From: Salticus scenicus
Lineage: Eukaryota; Arthropoda; Arachnida; Araneae; Salticidae
Assembly (NCBI GenBank): GCA_963930645.1
Contig: CAWVNO010002520.1
Location: 295,201 to 359,200, forward strand
Direction: 5' to 3'
DNA length: 64,000 nt
The position numbers and the translations under genes were made by a program. The notes under the pieces were generated by a model, which saw nothing but the letters and a program-made list of their open reading frames with translations, was not told the origin of the DNA and ran no database searches. Shown piece by piece: positions 23,336-34,828 of the stretch (position 1 is the first letter of the stretch; each line of letters opens with the position of its first letter).

Positions 23336-23754
23336 CTAAAAGAAGACCGTGAATTTTTTAAACATTTTATTTTTAATGACTAAGGGAAAATGGAGTTACC
23401 ATTATAAAAACTTCAACAGACATTTACGATAATTATAATCGCTTAAAATGATGTTTTATACTTCATTCATAAATAGGATAAATGAGGTGGTGTGTAAATT
23501 ATTAAAATTTGTACACATCGATTAATTATATCTTGTGGAGCAATGGAAAAGAAAATCACACCAATGAAATCAGACATTGTTTGCTGATCAAATTCGTGAT
23601 TAAATGCTACTAACGTTAGTGTTTATTCAAAATGACGAAAGTAATTTATCCTTATTTATCTTATTTAAAATTCAAAATACGTAAATTTTAAGAAGCAATT
23701 CGTAATTTTAGCCATCATCACAGATGTACAATAGTACAATTACAATGAATCACA

Positions 23755-23880
23755 CGATTTCCGTATTTCTGAGAACGACCAATGAACCGCTACAAATGTA
23801 AACAAAGGCGCTGATTGGGATATTGTCAAGATCTGTTCGCCCTCTATCGGTAAGATGAAAATTTCTACTTTTCCGCAGCA
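23755..23880. promoter_or_regulatory. Promoter-like island with opposed CCAAT boxes
   Basis: CCAAT at 23780 and its complement ATTGG at 23814 flank a CpG-bearing stretch (GAACCGC, GGCGCTG) in an AT-rich surround, followed by TTTCCGCAG at 23870, a possible splice acceptor. No exon could be translated. Motif-based suggestion only. Confidence 0.25.
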
Positions 23881-24320
23881 TTCGTAATAAATCCTCTTAA
23901 ACTTTTAATCCGTGCTCATCTCGTAAACATTATCCACTCGTGGCTGTAACAGTTACAGTTAATGATAAAAGTATCAGTTAAAATAGTATTATTATAGTTA
24001 CAGTTAAAGATGTCAGAATATGAGTTTATCAGTCAATCACCAGTTGGTGGTTGTAATTTTAAAGTCATTCTTTAAATTCTTATTCGATATTTATTATTTT
24101 GCGGTTTGCGAATTGTAAAAGTGCTTTTTTTTTTTCTAGATACCCTTTTTCCGGAATCTTCAAAATCTAGGCATTTCAGAAAATTACTTTTCTATCTTAA
24201 AATTGTACTTCACATTCACAGTCTTTTCTCCGATATGAAATACATCATAGGCTTCAACAACCTTTTCAGAAAATCTTACAGATTATATTAACACTTCTAA
24301 GGCTATTTACATGTATAATA

Positions 24321-24462
24321 GGACCCGGAAAGAAGGGCACCGGAAAAAAGGGCATGTAAAAAAGAGAACCGGAAAAAAGGGCACCGGAAAAAATGGCACG
24401 TAAAAAAGAGCACTGGAAAAAAGGGCACCGGAAAAAAGGCACCCGGAAAAAAAGGGCACTTT
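24321..24462 (+). repeat. 15-bp minisatellite (GGCACCGGAAAAAAG)n
   Basis: Eight to nine units, including variants GTAAAAAAGAGC. It is the outer left end of foldback FB1b. The 69-codon minus frame across it is period-driven. Confidence 0.85.
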
Positions 24463-26231
24463 TCCAATTCGCAAAATAATAAATATCAAATAATGAATTA
24501 AAAAAATTATTTTCAAACTACATTTTTAGAAATTTCACTTGATTTGGTACAAAATGCATTTAGTATATATGACGGGGAAGAGGGGGGAGGGGGCAGGCTT
24601 AGGTCGGAAGAAAATAATTGTTTTTAAAAAAACTCTTACCGATTTTAATGAAACTTTGTGTAATCACGTACAATTTGTGAAAAAAATGACAGTAAATCAA
24701 GTGTCACGCAAACTGGGGAAGGGGGGGAGGAAAATAAAATTATCTTTTATTTACCGATTTAATGATATATTCTATAATTATCACTTACTTTTTATGAAGA
24801 TCACAATGAGTGCATTATATATTGGGGGGGGGGGGCAAGGGGCGGATATGGAAATAGATTTCATTCTTCTTTAAACTACCCTTTTATCGCCGTATAATCA
24901 CGTATAATTTGTGAAAAAATTACAGTATGTGTCAGACATACTTTGGGGTGGGGGAGGGGTTAAAGAGGGGGAGGGGCAGAGGAAAACTAAATTATTTTTT
25001 TATATCACCATTGTACCGAATTAATGATACATTTTATTCCTATCACTTGAATTTTATGAAGATTACAATGAGTGTATTATATACCTGGGGGGGGGGGCAA
25101 GGGGGAGCAGATGAAAATAAAATATATTCTTCTTTAAACTACTCTATTATCGATTAAAAAATTTTTGTATGATCACGTATAATTTATGAAAAAATTACAA
25201 TGTGTTAAACATACTTGGAGGGGAATGTTAAGAGGGGGGGGGGCATAGAAAAATAAAATGATTATTTATATCACCATTTTATCGATTTAATGATATATTC
25301 TATAGCTATCACTTAATTTTTATGAGGATCACAATGAGTGTATTACACATCTGGGGGAATGGGGCGCAGATAAAAGTAAATTATATTATTCTTTAAACTA
25401 CCGTATAATAGATTAAAAATAAAAAAAATCTGCTTATGAGAAATTACAGTGAGTTTACACATATCTGGACGAATTGCTACGGGTGGGGGGGGCAGAGTGA
25501 AGAAAATGTTTCTATATCACCACGCTACTTATTTATATTAAACTTTGTACGACTATCACTTTCATTTTATTAAAATTATAGTGAAGTTACCTATAGTTGA
25601 TAGGGGTGGGGGGGGGTAGTGAGGGCAAATGAAAAATTAAATAATCTTTTTAAAAAACACTTATTACCGTTTGTTTTATTTACATTTTCTGTAAATATCA
25701 GTTAGTTTTAATGAAAAATTACAGGGAGGTACTCAAAAATTCAATGTATGATTCAAATCCGTAAAAAGTTGTTCAAAAATGAAATTTCTTCTTTTAATCT
25801 GTCTCTTTTGTCCCCCCCCCCCACGTAGAAATAAAAAACCTACGCTCTCGTTGATGCTTAGCATGAGTCTTACAAGGAGAAATTAAGAAAAGTGTCCTTT
25901 TTTCCGCAATCTGGAAAAAAGAGCATCTTTCTTTATTGTTACTTGTAAAATACTTGTTAAACATGGGCGATAACAAAATTTTTTTGTCTCTACGAGGGGA
26001 GGGGGACAGACATATCAAAGAAAAAAAATTCTTTTTTAGAATAATCTTTAACCAATGTTTGATATTAACTTTTAATTAATGTCTGATATTAACCATGTAT
26101 TGAATTTTTGGATTGCGGGAAAAAGGGCACCGGAAAAAAGGGCACGTTTTTAAATTTCTCCTTGTAAAACTGATGCTAAACATCAACGAGAGTGTAAGTG
26201 TTTTATATCTACAAGGAGGGAAGGGCAAAAG
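24463..26231 (+). mobile_element. Foldback element FB1b, left arm
   Basis: After the 15-bp head the arm reads AATTCGCAAAATAATAAATA, then about nine monomers with G-tracts at 24576, 24719, 24823, 24945, 25085, 25222, 25355, 25485 and 25609 (spacing 104-143 bp). Alternating monomers share ATCACGTATAATTTGTGAAA and ATTATCACTTACTTTTTATG. The inner part (25740-26231) holds an inverted motif pair CTTTTTTCCGCAATCTGGAA and a second two-unit 15-bp array at 26115-26147. Matches 5999-7710 throughout. No transposase frame. Confidence 0.75.
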
Positions 26232-27578
26232 CAAGGATAGTACTAGCATAAGTTGTAATTTCAGGACATATATTTTTGAAAATTTCAGGACATTTTCAGG
26301 ACAAAATTACTAGTCTACCTACATAAGCGAAACACCTTGAATCTACTGTATTTGGGTAAAATAAGCTAATTTTATTTAAATAAGAAAAACATCCAGTTTT
26401 TTGAAAGGGTTTATATCACATTGCTTTTTGATGATAACTCAAAATTTTACTTATGATTAAAACATAAAACAAAATGGCAAGCGTAATTGAAAATCAATTA
26501 GTGTACTTTTTAATTCATACAAGAAAATTTAAAATGGCATAAAAATGAAATATTTGGCTCAATCTCAAAAATGAAATATTTGGCTCAAAAATCTAACTTT
26601 AATTGGAGCAACTGAAGCACTACTATAACATGTATTCATTTATAGTGATCATTTCAAAAACTCTCTTAGACTCGTGTCTTTTTTTTTTTTTTTTCAATCA
26701 TTTCTACATCAAAAAGGTAGTAACCAAGTAATACACATGAAAGGACATCTAAAAAAGAGTTTCTGTTGCAAATTTGAAGAAAATCTTTAGAGCCATTTTT
26801 GAGAAATCAACTTTTGGGGTCCCACTGTCAATTTTGACAAAGACTTGGCAAACTCATCTACTCACCAGAAACTAGCAAACAATTACATACAAAAGGGCAT
26901 ATAAAAGGGAATTAATACGGTGAGTTTGAAGAAAATACATAGAGACAATTTGAAAATAAACGCACTCGCAAGACCTAAATTTGACGTATTTATATAGAAC
27001 ATCTATCAATCTTCTTGAACTAACCAATTAACACATACAAAAGGACACCTAAAAAGATGTTTATAAAGCAACTTCGAAGAAAATTTTTACAGCTGTTTTG
27101 AGATGTGCACACCAGTCTCAACTCTTAAGTTTTGTCATTCTATCTCTATTAGTTTAGGAGATATGATAATCAGGAGATTCCTCATACACATACATAATAA
27201 ACAATTACAGAAAAACACAATTTTTTTTTTTTTTTTTGAATCGGGAGACATTAAAAACCTGCAAATCAGGTGAAACTTTTGCATAAAAAATGCAATACCC
27301 AAATTACCTTTGGTATTTGGGTAAAGGAAATAAAAAGTAAGCATGAAGGCAGCTGTGCAGAAATAAAGTTTTTAATATATTATTTATCTGATGATCACAG
27401 TAAAGCGTGGCAATACAGAGTGAGTTTGAGTTTCTATCACTTAATTTGGGTGGTTTGAATGTCAATATATAGCATAATAGTTGAAAAATTCAGGAATTTT
27501 AGGACAACTTATTAAATTTAAGGACATTTCAGGACGTTTTTTAAATTTTCAGGATTTTCAGGACAAGTACTACCCCTG
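26232..27578. mobile_element. hAT-like element inserted in FB1b
   Basis: Left end CAAGGATAGTACT, right end (inward) CAGGGGTAGTACT. Flanking GGCAAAAG (26224-26231) and GACAAAAG (27578-27585) look like an 8-bp duplication. The uninterrupted homologous site at 7700-7720 reads GGGCAAAAAGGACAGATTAA, an independent empty-site check. The interior has three ~125 bp degenerate units (TTTGAAGAAAATxTTTAGAGC) and subterminal TTTCAGGACA repeats. No transposase found. Confidence 0.7.
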
Positions 27579-28825
27579 ACAAAAGAGACAGATTAAAAGA
27601 AGAAAATTCATTTTTTAATAATTTTTTTACAGGTTTAAATCATACATTGAATTTTTTCATACCTCAGTATAATTTTTCATTAATAGTAATTGGTACTTAC
27701 ACAAAATGTAAATAAAACAATAAAACAAACGATAATATGTTGTTTAAAAAGATTATTTTATTCTCCATCTGTCCCCCCCCCCCTATCAGCTTTAGTTAAC
27801 TTTGACTATATTTTAATAAAATGAAAGTGATAGTGGTACGAAGTTTCATATAAGTAGGTAGCATAGTGATATAAAAACAAACATTTTCTTCATTCTGTCC
27901 CCCCCCCCTTTAGCAAATCGTCCAGATATGTGAACACTTATCATAATTTTTCATGAGCAGAAAATTGCGTAGTTTCTTTGAATCGACACTGCGGTAGTTT
28001 AAAGAACAACATATTTTACTTCTATCTGCTTTACGCTTGCCTCCTCCCCCCCCCCCCCCACAAATGTATAATACCCTCATTTTGATCTTCGTAAAAAGTA
28101 AGTGATAGTTATAGAATATGTCATTAAAATCGGTAAAATAGTGATATAAAAAATATTTTATTTTCCTCTGTCTCCCCTCTCTTCACCCACCTCCCTCAAG
28201 TATGTCTGACCTTACTGTGATTTTTTTCACAAATTGTACTCTATTATACAAAGTTTTTGTTTAAATCGATAATAGTGTAGTTTTCGCTAAAGTGGTGATA
28301 TAAAGAATCACTTTATTATTCCCCCCCCCCCAAGTATGTCTGACACTTACTGTAAATTTTTAATAAATTATTCGTGATTGTACAAAAAATTTTAATCAAT
28401 AATAGAGTAAATTAAAGAAGAATATATTTTATTTCTATCTGCCCCCCAGGTATATAATACACAATATATCATTAAAGTTGGTAAAACGGCGATATAAAAG
28501 ATAATTTTATTTTACTCTGCATCCCCCCCCCCTCTTTAACCCACAGTAAGTTTGCCTGTTTGCCTGACACTTACTGTAATTTTTTCACAAATTGTACGTG
28601 ATTATACAAAGTTTCATTAAAATCGGTAAGATTTTATGTAAAAACAATTGTTTTCCTTCGATCTGCTCCTGCCCCCCCCTATCTTCCCCGAGGTATATAC
28701 TTAATGAATGCTGTACAAAATCAATTGAAATTTCTAAATGTCTAATTTGAAAGCCATTTTTTAAGTATCATTATTTGTCATTGATTATTTTGCGAATTGA
28801 AAAAGGGCCCTTTTTTCCATAATCC
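27579..28825 (-). mobile_element. Foldback element FB1b, right arm (inverted)
   Basis: Reverse orientation of the left arm: C-tracts at 27772, 27899, 28047, 28180, 28321, 28443, 28524 and 28673 (about 130 bp apart), TTGTACGTGATTATACAAAG, AGTGATAGTTATAGAATATG. The outer end reads, on the minus strand, GGAAAAAAGGGC then CAATTCGCAAAATAATCAAT, the mirror image of the left end but with one 15-bp unit instead of eight. Confidence 0.75.
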
Positions 28826-28849
28826 GTATAAGTGCGTACTTGTCTATTT

Positions 28850-28990
28850 AACACTAGAAGCGGCAAAAGAAAGACTACTACACATATACGGCTTTTCTGT
28901 ATGTATGAATGCGAAGTAGTTTTTTTTTTAATAATCTTTATCAGAAAACTTTTAGAACATTCACACTTAATAAGTAGCAAACTTTTAATG
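28850..28990 (-). pseudogene. Zinc-finger remnant next to FB1b
   Basis: The minus strand reads KCECSKSFLIKIIKKK then SHSYIQKSRICV, a C2H2 finger whose second half is out of frame and whose linker is altered. It belongs to the adjacent decayed array and shows that FB1b lies directly against that array. Confidence 0.5.
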
Positions 28991-29199
28991 AACACCGCAA
29001 AATGCACTAGAAAACTCGCTACAACTGTTTCAGTACGATAATAAAATACGATTCTTCGTCAAGCGAATGAAGTAGGAACGACTGCTATAATCGAAGCGGC
29101 TACGCTTTGATTTGATCTTTTCTTTCGACCCCAAAAATTTCTTTCGAGTTTTTATGGTGGGATGTTTTGTGGAAGAATGTGCTATGGTTCATTTTTTGC

Positions 29200-30850
29200 T
29201 GTTTTTTGAAAGTTTTGCACTTATTACTTTAAATCGTGAATACTGCAGTGCTTTCTTACTATTCACACTTAATGGTTTTTCTTTAGTATGTGTGCAAAAA
29301 TGTTTTAAATAATCGTTTTTAGAAAAATATATTCACACACATGTAATTTTATCGTGTATGAATAGAAAGATGTTTTCTTAGAGCACTTATTTCAGAAAAT
29401 TTTTTAACACATTTTTCACAGACATATGGTTTTACCCTCTATGAACGCGAAGATGCGTCATTAAATGGCTCTTTTGAGAAAATCCTTTAGAACATTCTTC
29501 ACAAACATACGGCATTTCTCAATTATGCAATCGAAGATGACTTTTTAATTCACTTATACCACAAAATCCTTTAGAACATTCTTTACAAACATATGGCTTT
29601 TCTCCAGTATGAAATCGAAGGTGGTTCTTTAGATCAGCTATTCTTGAAAATCATGTAGAACATTCTTCACACACATACGGTTTTTCTCCAGTATGAATGC
29701 GAACATGTTTTTTTAAACTGTTCTTTTCAGAAAATCCTATAGAACATTGTTCACACACATGCGGCTTTTCTCCGGTATGAATGCGAAGATGCGTCATTAA
29801 ATGGCTCTTTTCAGAAAATCTTTCAGATCACTGTTCACAAACATACGGTTTTTCTCCGGTGTGAACGCGAAGATGTTTTCTTAAACCGTTCTTTTCAGAA
29901 AATCCTTTAGAACATTCTTCACACACATACGGCTTTTCTCCGGTATGGACGCGAAGATGCCTCATTAAATGGCTCTTTTGAAAAAATCCTGTGGAACATG
30001 TTTCACAAACATATGGCTTTTCTCCGGTATGAATTCGAAGATGATTTATTAAACTGCTCTTTTCAGAAAATCTTTTAGAACATTGTTCACAAACATACGG
30101 TTTTTCTCCGGTGTGAACGCGAAGATGTTTTCTTAAACTGTTCTTTTCACAAAATCCTTTAGAACATTATTCACACACATACGGCTTTTCTCCAGTATGA
30201 ATGCGAAAATGCGTTATTAAATGGCTTTTTTCAGAAAATGCTTTAGAACATTCTTCACAAATATACGGCTTTTCTCCGGTATGGACGCGAAGATGCCTCA
30301 TTAAATGGCTCTTTCGAAAAAATCCTCTGGAACTTGTTTCACAAACATATGGCTTTTGTCCGGTATGAATTCGAAGATGATTTATTAAACTGCTCTTTAC
30401 AGAAAATGTTTTAGAACATTCTTCACACACATATGGTTTTTCTCCTGTGTGAACGCGAAGATGCGTCATTAAGTATCTCTTTTCAGAAAATCCTTCAGAA
30501 CATTTTTCACAAATATACGGCTTTTCTCCGGTATGAATGCGAAGATGTTTTCTTAAACTGCTCTTCTCACAAAATCCTTTAGAACATTCTTTACACACAT
30601 AAGGATTTTCTCCAGTGTTTATGGAAAGATGTGTTTTTAAACCACTCTTTCCAGAAAATGTTTTGGGACATTCTTCACATGCAACCGGTTTTTCACCTGT
30701 ATGCATGCGAAGATGTGTAATTAGATTGCCCTTTTGAGAATATTCTTTAGAGCATTAATTGCATACATACGGCTTTTTAGCTGTATGAATGCAAATATGT
30801 ATTCTTAGATTGCCTTTATCAGAAAATCCTCGGTAGTTGCGTGTGGATCC
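29200..30850 (-). pseudogene. C2H2 zinc-finger array, ~18 fingers, decayed
   Basis: About eighteen 28-residue fingers can be read in one frame from 30850 down to 29400, with two very decayed ones to 29200. Motif C-x2-C-x12-H-x3-H, linkers TGEKPYVC. The frame is interrupted by TAA in the Cys knuckle at about 30754 and 30165, TGA replacing the second Cys at about 29828, TGA for Gly at about 29652 and 29526, and a one-base loss with a stop near 29440. One finger near 30340 has Ser for the second Cys (CETSS), and another has Asn for the last His (SIN). The longest open part is 179 codons (30706-30167). Neighbouring fingers are very similar at DNA level, so the array grew by recent tandem duplication before decay. 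A DNA-binding regulator originally; now a pseudogene unless translated in pieces. Confidence 0.85.
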
Positions 30851-30924
30851 ATACTATCTATTAAATTAGTTTTGAGTCCATGTCACAAAAAACTCCGTAT
30901 AAGTATGATATATATATGTATATA

Positions 30925-31050
30925 TATATATGTAGATGTCTATTTTGTTTTTGGAAAGCTTTACAAACGTATGTCACATACAAATGGCTTTTTTCGTGAA
31001 TTTATTATATATATGTCTTTTGAAAAAACCTATTAAAACATACCTCATAT
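30925..31050 (-). pseudogene. Upstream zinc-finger remnant
   Basis: The minus strand 31048-30930 still shows a CFNRFFQKTY block followed by two stops and IHEKSHLYV-like linker sequence and YVCKAFQKQNRHLH: one to two fingers in advanced decay. (TA)n at 30908-30936 follows. Confidence 0.45.
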
Positions 31051-31061
31051 GAGTTTAACGG

Positions 31062-31685
31062 GAGGCGGAAAAATGAGTAAGCGGAAAAATGGGTAATGGA
31101 AAAATGGGTAAATTGCGAATTGCTACTTGCGAATCGTACACTGAAATTGCCCCCAAATTATGCCATAGATTTAAACTATGTTTCGAAAACATTTCATCTT
31201 TGTTAGTGATTATTTATTTCATCGTCAGATCGTCAGTTAGAAATTTATTCTTTTAAGAGGGCTGAATAAAAAAAAATCTTTCACAGGACCTTTTTCAGTT
31301 AAAAAAATAAATAAAAAAGCTTTTATTTATTATTTTATTCACATATTTACTATTTATGGTATTTTAATTATTTTTTAAAAGATATCATAATGTTAAAATA
31401 ATAATTATAATAATAATTAAAAAAGAAAAGAATAAGAAAAAGAAAAGAAATACTGGAGACTATTTTAATTTTTCGGACAGAGATAAATTGAAGAGCTTTG
31501 TTTGAGTAGTGATGGCAGGTGTTTGACAGGAATTCTTTTTCTTAGAAGCGTTCTCTAGTTTTTATCATGCTTGGGAAAGTCATTGAGTTACGCTCCCCTG
31601 TAGCATAAAAGGAAGGGTGGTATTTTCTAGATTGGTAATGGAGAAAGAAGTTTGACAAGAGAGGATTACTGCATTTTTTCAAGTA
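31062..31685 (+). repeat. R1 dispersed element, copy 3 (full length)
   Basis: Three-unit 15-bp head (31064-31114), body matching copies 1 and 2, tail ending CATTTTTTCAAGTA. The 7-bp sequence TTAACGG flanks it on both sides (31055-31061 and 31686-31692), consistent with a target-site duplication and defining a 624 bp element. No coding capacity. Confidence 0.75.
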
Positions 31686-31692
31686 TTAACGG

Positions 31693-31951
31693 CTGGTGGT
31701 GTCGCACTTCCGACCGGGACAGATACAGATTCGACCGGGGTTAAAATCATCGCAGTTCCGACCGTTTTGGTTTGAGGGTAGCACTTCCGACCTGATCTTT
31801 TCCAAAACAGGTGCAACACAGGTGTGTTTATGTGTAAGTAGGGGTGGGATGGGGGTTTCACTTATTAAATTCGTTAAAAAGAGTTAATAAAACTGTATTT
31901 ATTAAATAAAAAATCCAAACGCGTAAAAAAGTCAATAAATTTAAATGAGAG

Positions 31952-31994
<43 letters not shown>

Positions 31995-33266
31995 AATATA
32001 CAATTCTCGTAATGTAATTCAGGTGCGTATTTTGAGGTGGGAGGGAGTGCTAGTATGCGCTAGTATTTTAGTTCTTTTCCCTACCTTAATAAACTGGTGT
32101 GGCACTCACACGGCTTTCTCTTATCTTGTAATTCAATTTTATAAAAAAAAATCCATGGGAGATTATACAAAAAAATAATTAAAGAATTATTTAATATAAA
32201 AATATAATTGAAAATGATTGCACTTATATTAAAAATCACAATGTTTCTTATTTGTTTTAAAAATACTATTTGATCTTTTAAGTGAAAAATTTATTTCTAA
32301 ATACTTTTAATATAAAAATATTTTTTTTCTATGGGAGATTATAGAAAAGAAAAGTATCTAAAGAATTATATAATATAAAAATGCTAGTTGGTACCCGTCA
32401 AAATTTGACGTCTTAACAACATTTAAAAGTACAACTGAAATTTTTTTATAGCCCACCAGCCGAGAACCATTGTTTTATACGAACTCTTTAAAATGAAGCT
32501 TAAAGAGTGGGTGCACTGGTTTTGTATGGAGTTGTCGCTCTACAATAGAATTCGACACAGTCACTTTTTTAAGATATTTCTAGCAATTTTCATATTATTT
32601 AGTAAAAAAAAAAAAAAAAAAAAAAAAAGTAAGTTAAACATTTATGAAATATTTATTTAAAAATATCTGATATATAACAACCCCATGAATTCCACTAGTA
32701 TCAATTAAGAATACTGTAAACCAAAAGGTGAAAGTAACAAACATGTAAAACCCTGACATCTCCTACTTGCATGTAGATTTAAAAGCGAGCAGAGATTTAA
32801 TAAAAGGTATATTATATAGTTAATATTAAAAGTGTTTATTTATCTAAGTTCAAGTTTAAACTTTTCTTTAAAGCTTTGGATATTTGAAGTTGGTGTAGCC
32901 GTTTTCGCGAGGTGACACCCTCGATCATCAGCACCCTGTATGTAAACAGGATTTTCTGCATACCTGCAATCTCGAAGGGGGGGGGGGTTGTTGCTTACGA
33001 ATTATTTGATAGATATTTTGGTTGGTACAATTACACATACAATTACATTCTATTTTTCCGCTGCATTTCTGATTTTAATTGAAACTTCTTTAAAATAATT
33101 TTAATGACAAATATCCCCTCCACCATCGAGACCACAGGTATCTACAAAATCTCGTCTAACAATTAACAAAGTTGTTACATCGGAATAGCCAAACGAAATT
33201 GACTTTTCACAATTGTGATGTGACAGACAGAAAATTCCCCCCCCACCCTTTTTCAACCAATACATA
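31693..33266. other. Repeat-like and AT-rich stretch
   Basis: 31695-31800 has several CTTCCGACC repeats (CACTTCCGACCGGGAC, AGTTCCGACCG, GCACTTCCGACCTG). A35 run at 31959-31993 and A25 run at 32604-32628. CACCCTGTATGTAAAC near 32932 resembles a Tc1/mariner terminus. No gene seen. Confidence 0.4.
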
Positions 33267-33439
33267 CATATTATGACATGCGCGTAGCCAGGGGGGTGCC
33301 CTGGCTACCCCCCCGTTCGTGCACACCCAGGTGTGGGGAATTTCACCAATTTACTTGCCACTGGTAAGTAAAATTTTCAGCAAGAGAAAAATATACTAAA
33401 AACTTCAATGTATATTCATAAAACAGACTTTTGTTTGTA

Positions 33440-33760
33440 AGTTTCTTACAATCAAAAAAATTTTGCGATTTCTTCCCGTTTTAGACATCTTGAAAGCGGA
33501 AAATGACTTTCTATGTGTGTGTTTAGGGGGGGGGGGGTCATTGTGTGTCAGTGCATCTGTTAACTATTTTTTGTCCATGTTTCACGTGAGAATGGCTGGA
33601 CGCAATGCAACGACATTTGGCAAGAATTTAGGTCTGTACCAGCTTAAAAGTATACCTATAAAATTTTCCAAAATTCCCTCAGTTCCTCCTCTGGGGACCG
33701 AAAGTCAAAAACTCGTTAGTTAGCATAACTCGGCTCCAAATTACTTTACGATGAAGAATT
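33440..33760 (+). repeat. R2 dispersed repeat, copy 2
   Basis: Matches 3760-3990: AAAGCGGAAAATGACTT, a G13 tract after GTGTGTGTTTA, GTCATTGTGTGTCA, AATGGCTGGACGCAATGCAA, TTGGCAAGAATTTAGG, CCTCCTCTGGGGACCG. Related CTCxAAATTAxTTTA phrases at 33737, 34333 and 34486 suggest that up to three degenerate units continue to about 34600. Confidence 0.6.
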
Positions 33761-34789
33761 TGCACATGAAGAGACTAGACTTGAATACGAAAATAAAATT
33801 TTCTGCGATTTTGGATTTTTCTATTTTTAAGGGGGAGGATAGAGAAAAATTTTTCAGAGGGAAATTTTTTGAAATTCCGGATGTTTTGAGTAGATACCAA
33901 AAGTGGTATAAAGTTATTAAAAACAGCCATGCGTCTTCTTCAGTATATTTTAAGAAAACCGTTTTTTTTTTCTTTTAACTTTCAATTTTTCTTTTTTTTT
34001 GGGAGGGGGGGGAAGCGAGGGGACGTTATAAGGAGGCAAATTCGAGATCCCTTTTTAGCGCTAAATTTGTCCTGGGAAATCTATAGAAGCTGCAGTCACA
34101 AATTTTAGTGCAGGGATGCTTTATGAGCATTCTTAGGTTTTATGAAAATCCCCTCCTTTTCCTCAAAGGGATGGGTGGATGGGAATAAACACATATTTAA
34201 ATTATATCAGATTAATTTTTATGTGTGGTTTAATTATGCGTACCGAACACGTACAACAAATGGATTTTCTGAAATTCCCCCCCCCCCCGCTTTTGAAAGG
34301 CGGGGGGGGGCGCCTTTTCAAGAGTAACTCTGCTCTAAATTATTTCAGATAAACGATATTTTGATGTGTCGATTAGTTATAGTTCCCAATGCACACACCA
34401 CAAAGGGATTTTTCAAAATTACTTTCTAACTTACCGTAGAGGAGGGGGGGACAAAAAACACGCTTTTAAGCTTAAATATGCTCCAAATTATCTTAGAATG
34501 GTGAATTTTGGTGTGCGGTTGTTGTTTAAGTGTCCGCAATATGCATTTTGGTGGAATTTCGTGAAACTTCTAACTTACCCGTGAGAGAGAGAGAAGGTGA
34601 ATTGCGAGTAAATCGCTGCCGATGGCAATGGAAAACCGAATCCTCATGTTGGGAGCGGAAAAATCCCTACCTAACGCAGTGAGAATTTTAGTTGAAATTC
34701 CGTCTAATTTCAGTGATTTTTTTTCTTTTCATATTTTTTTTTTTTTTTTGAGATTCTATTAGTAATGATATGGAAATTTGAGAATTCAC

Positions 34790-34828
34790 TTAAATGTAGC
34801 GACCAGTGAAGCGGCAAAGTCTGCTAGT
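34790..34828 (+). mobile_element. Possible Helitron 3-prime terminus
   Basis: GCGACCAGTGAAGCGGC precedes AAAGTCTGCTAG at 34827, followed by T. CTAG-T and TCTGCTAG match the end at 41223. The hairpin is weak. Confidence 0.3.

Noticed and set aside
24321..24462. CRISPR-like array
   Set aside because: Contiguous 15-bp units without spacers in a eukaryotic, intron-bearing context; it is a minisatellite.
31679..31861. 60-codon minus frame over CTTCCGACC repeats
   Set aside because: Short, repeat-derived and starting at the R1 edge; no homology recognised.
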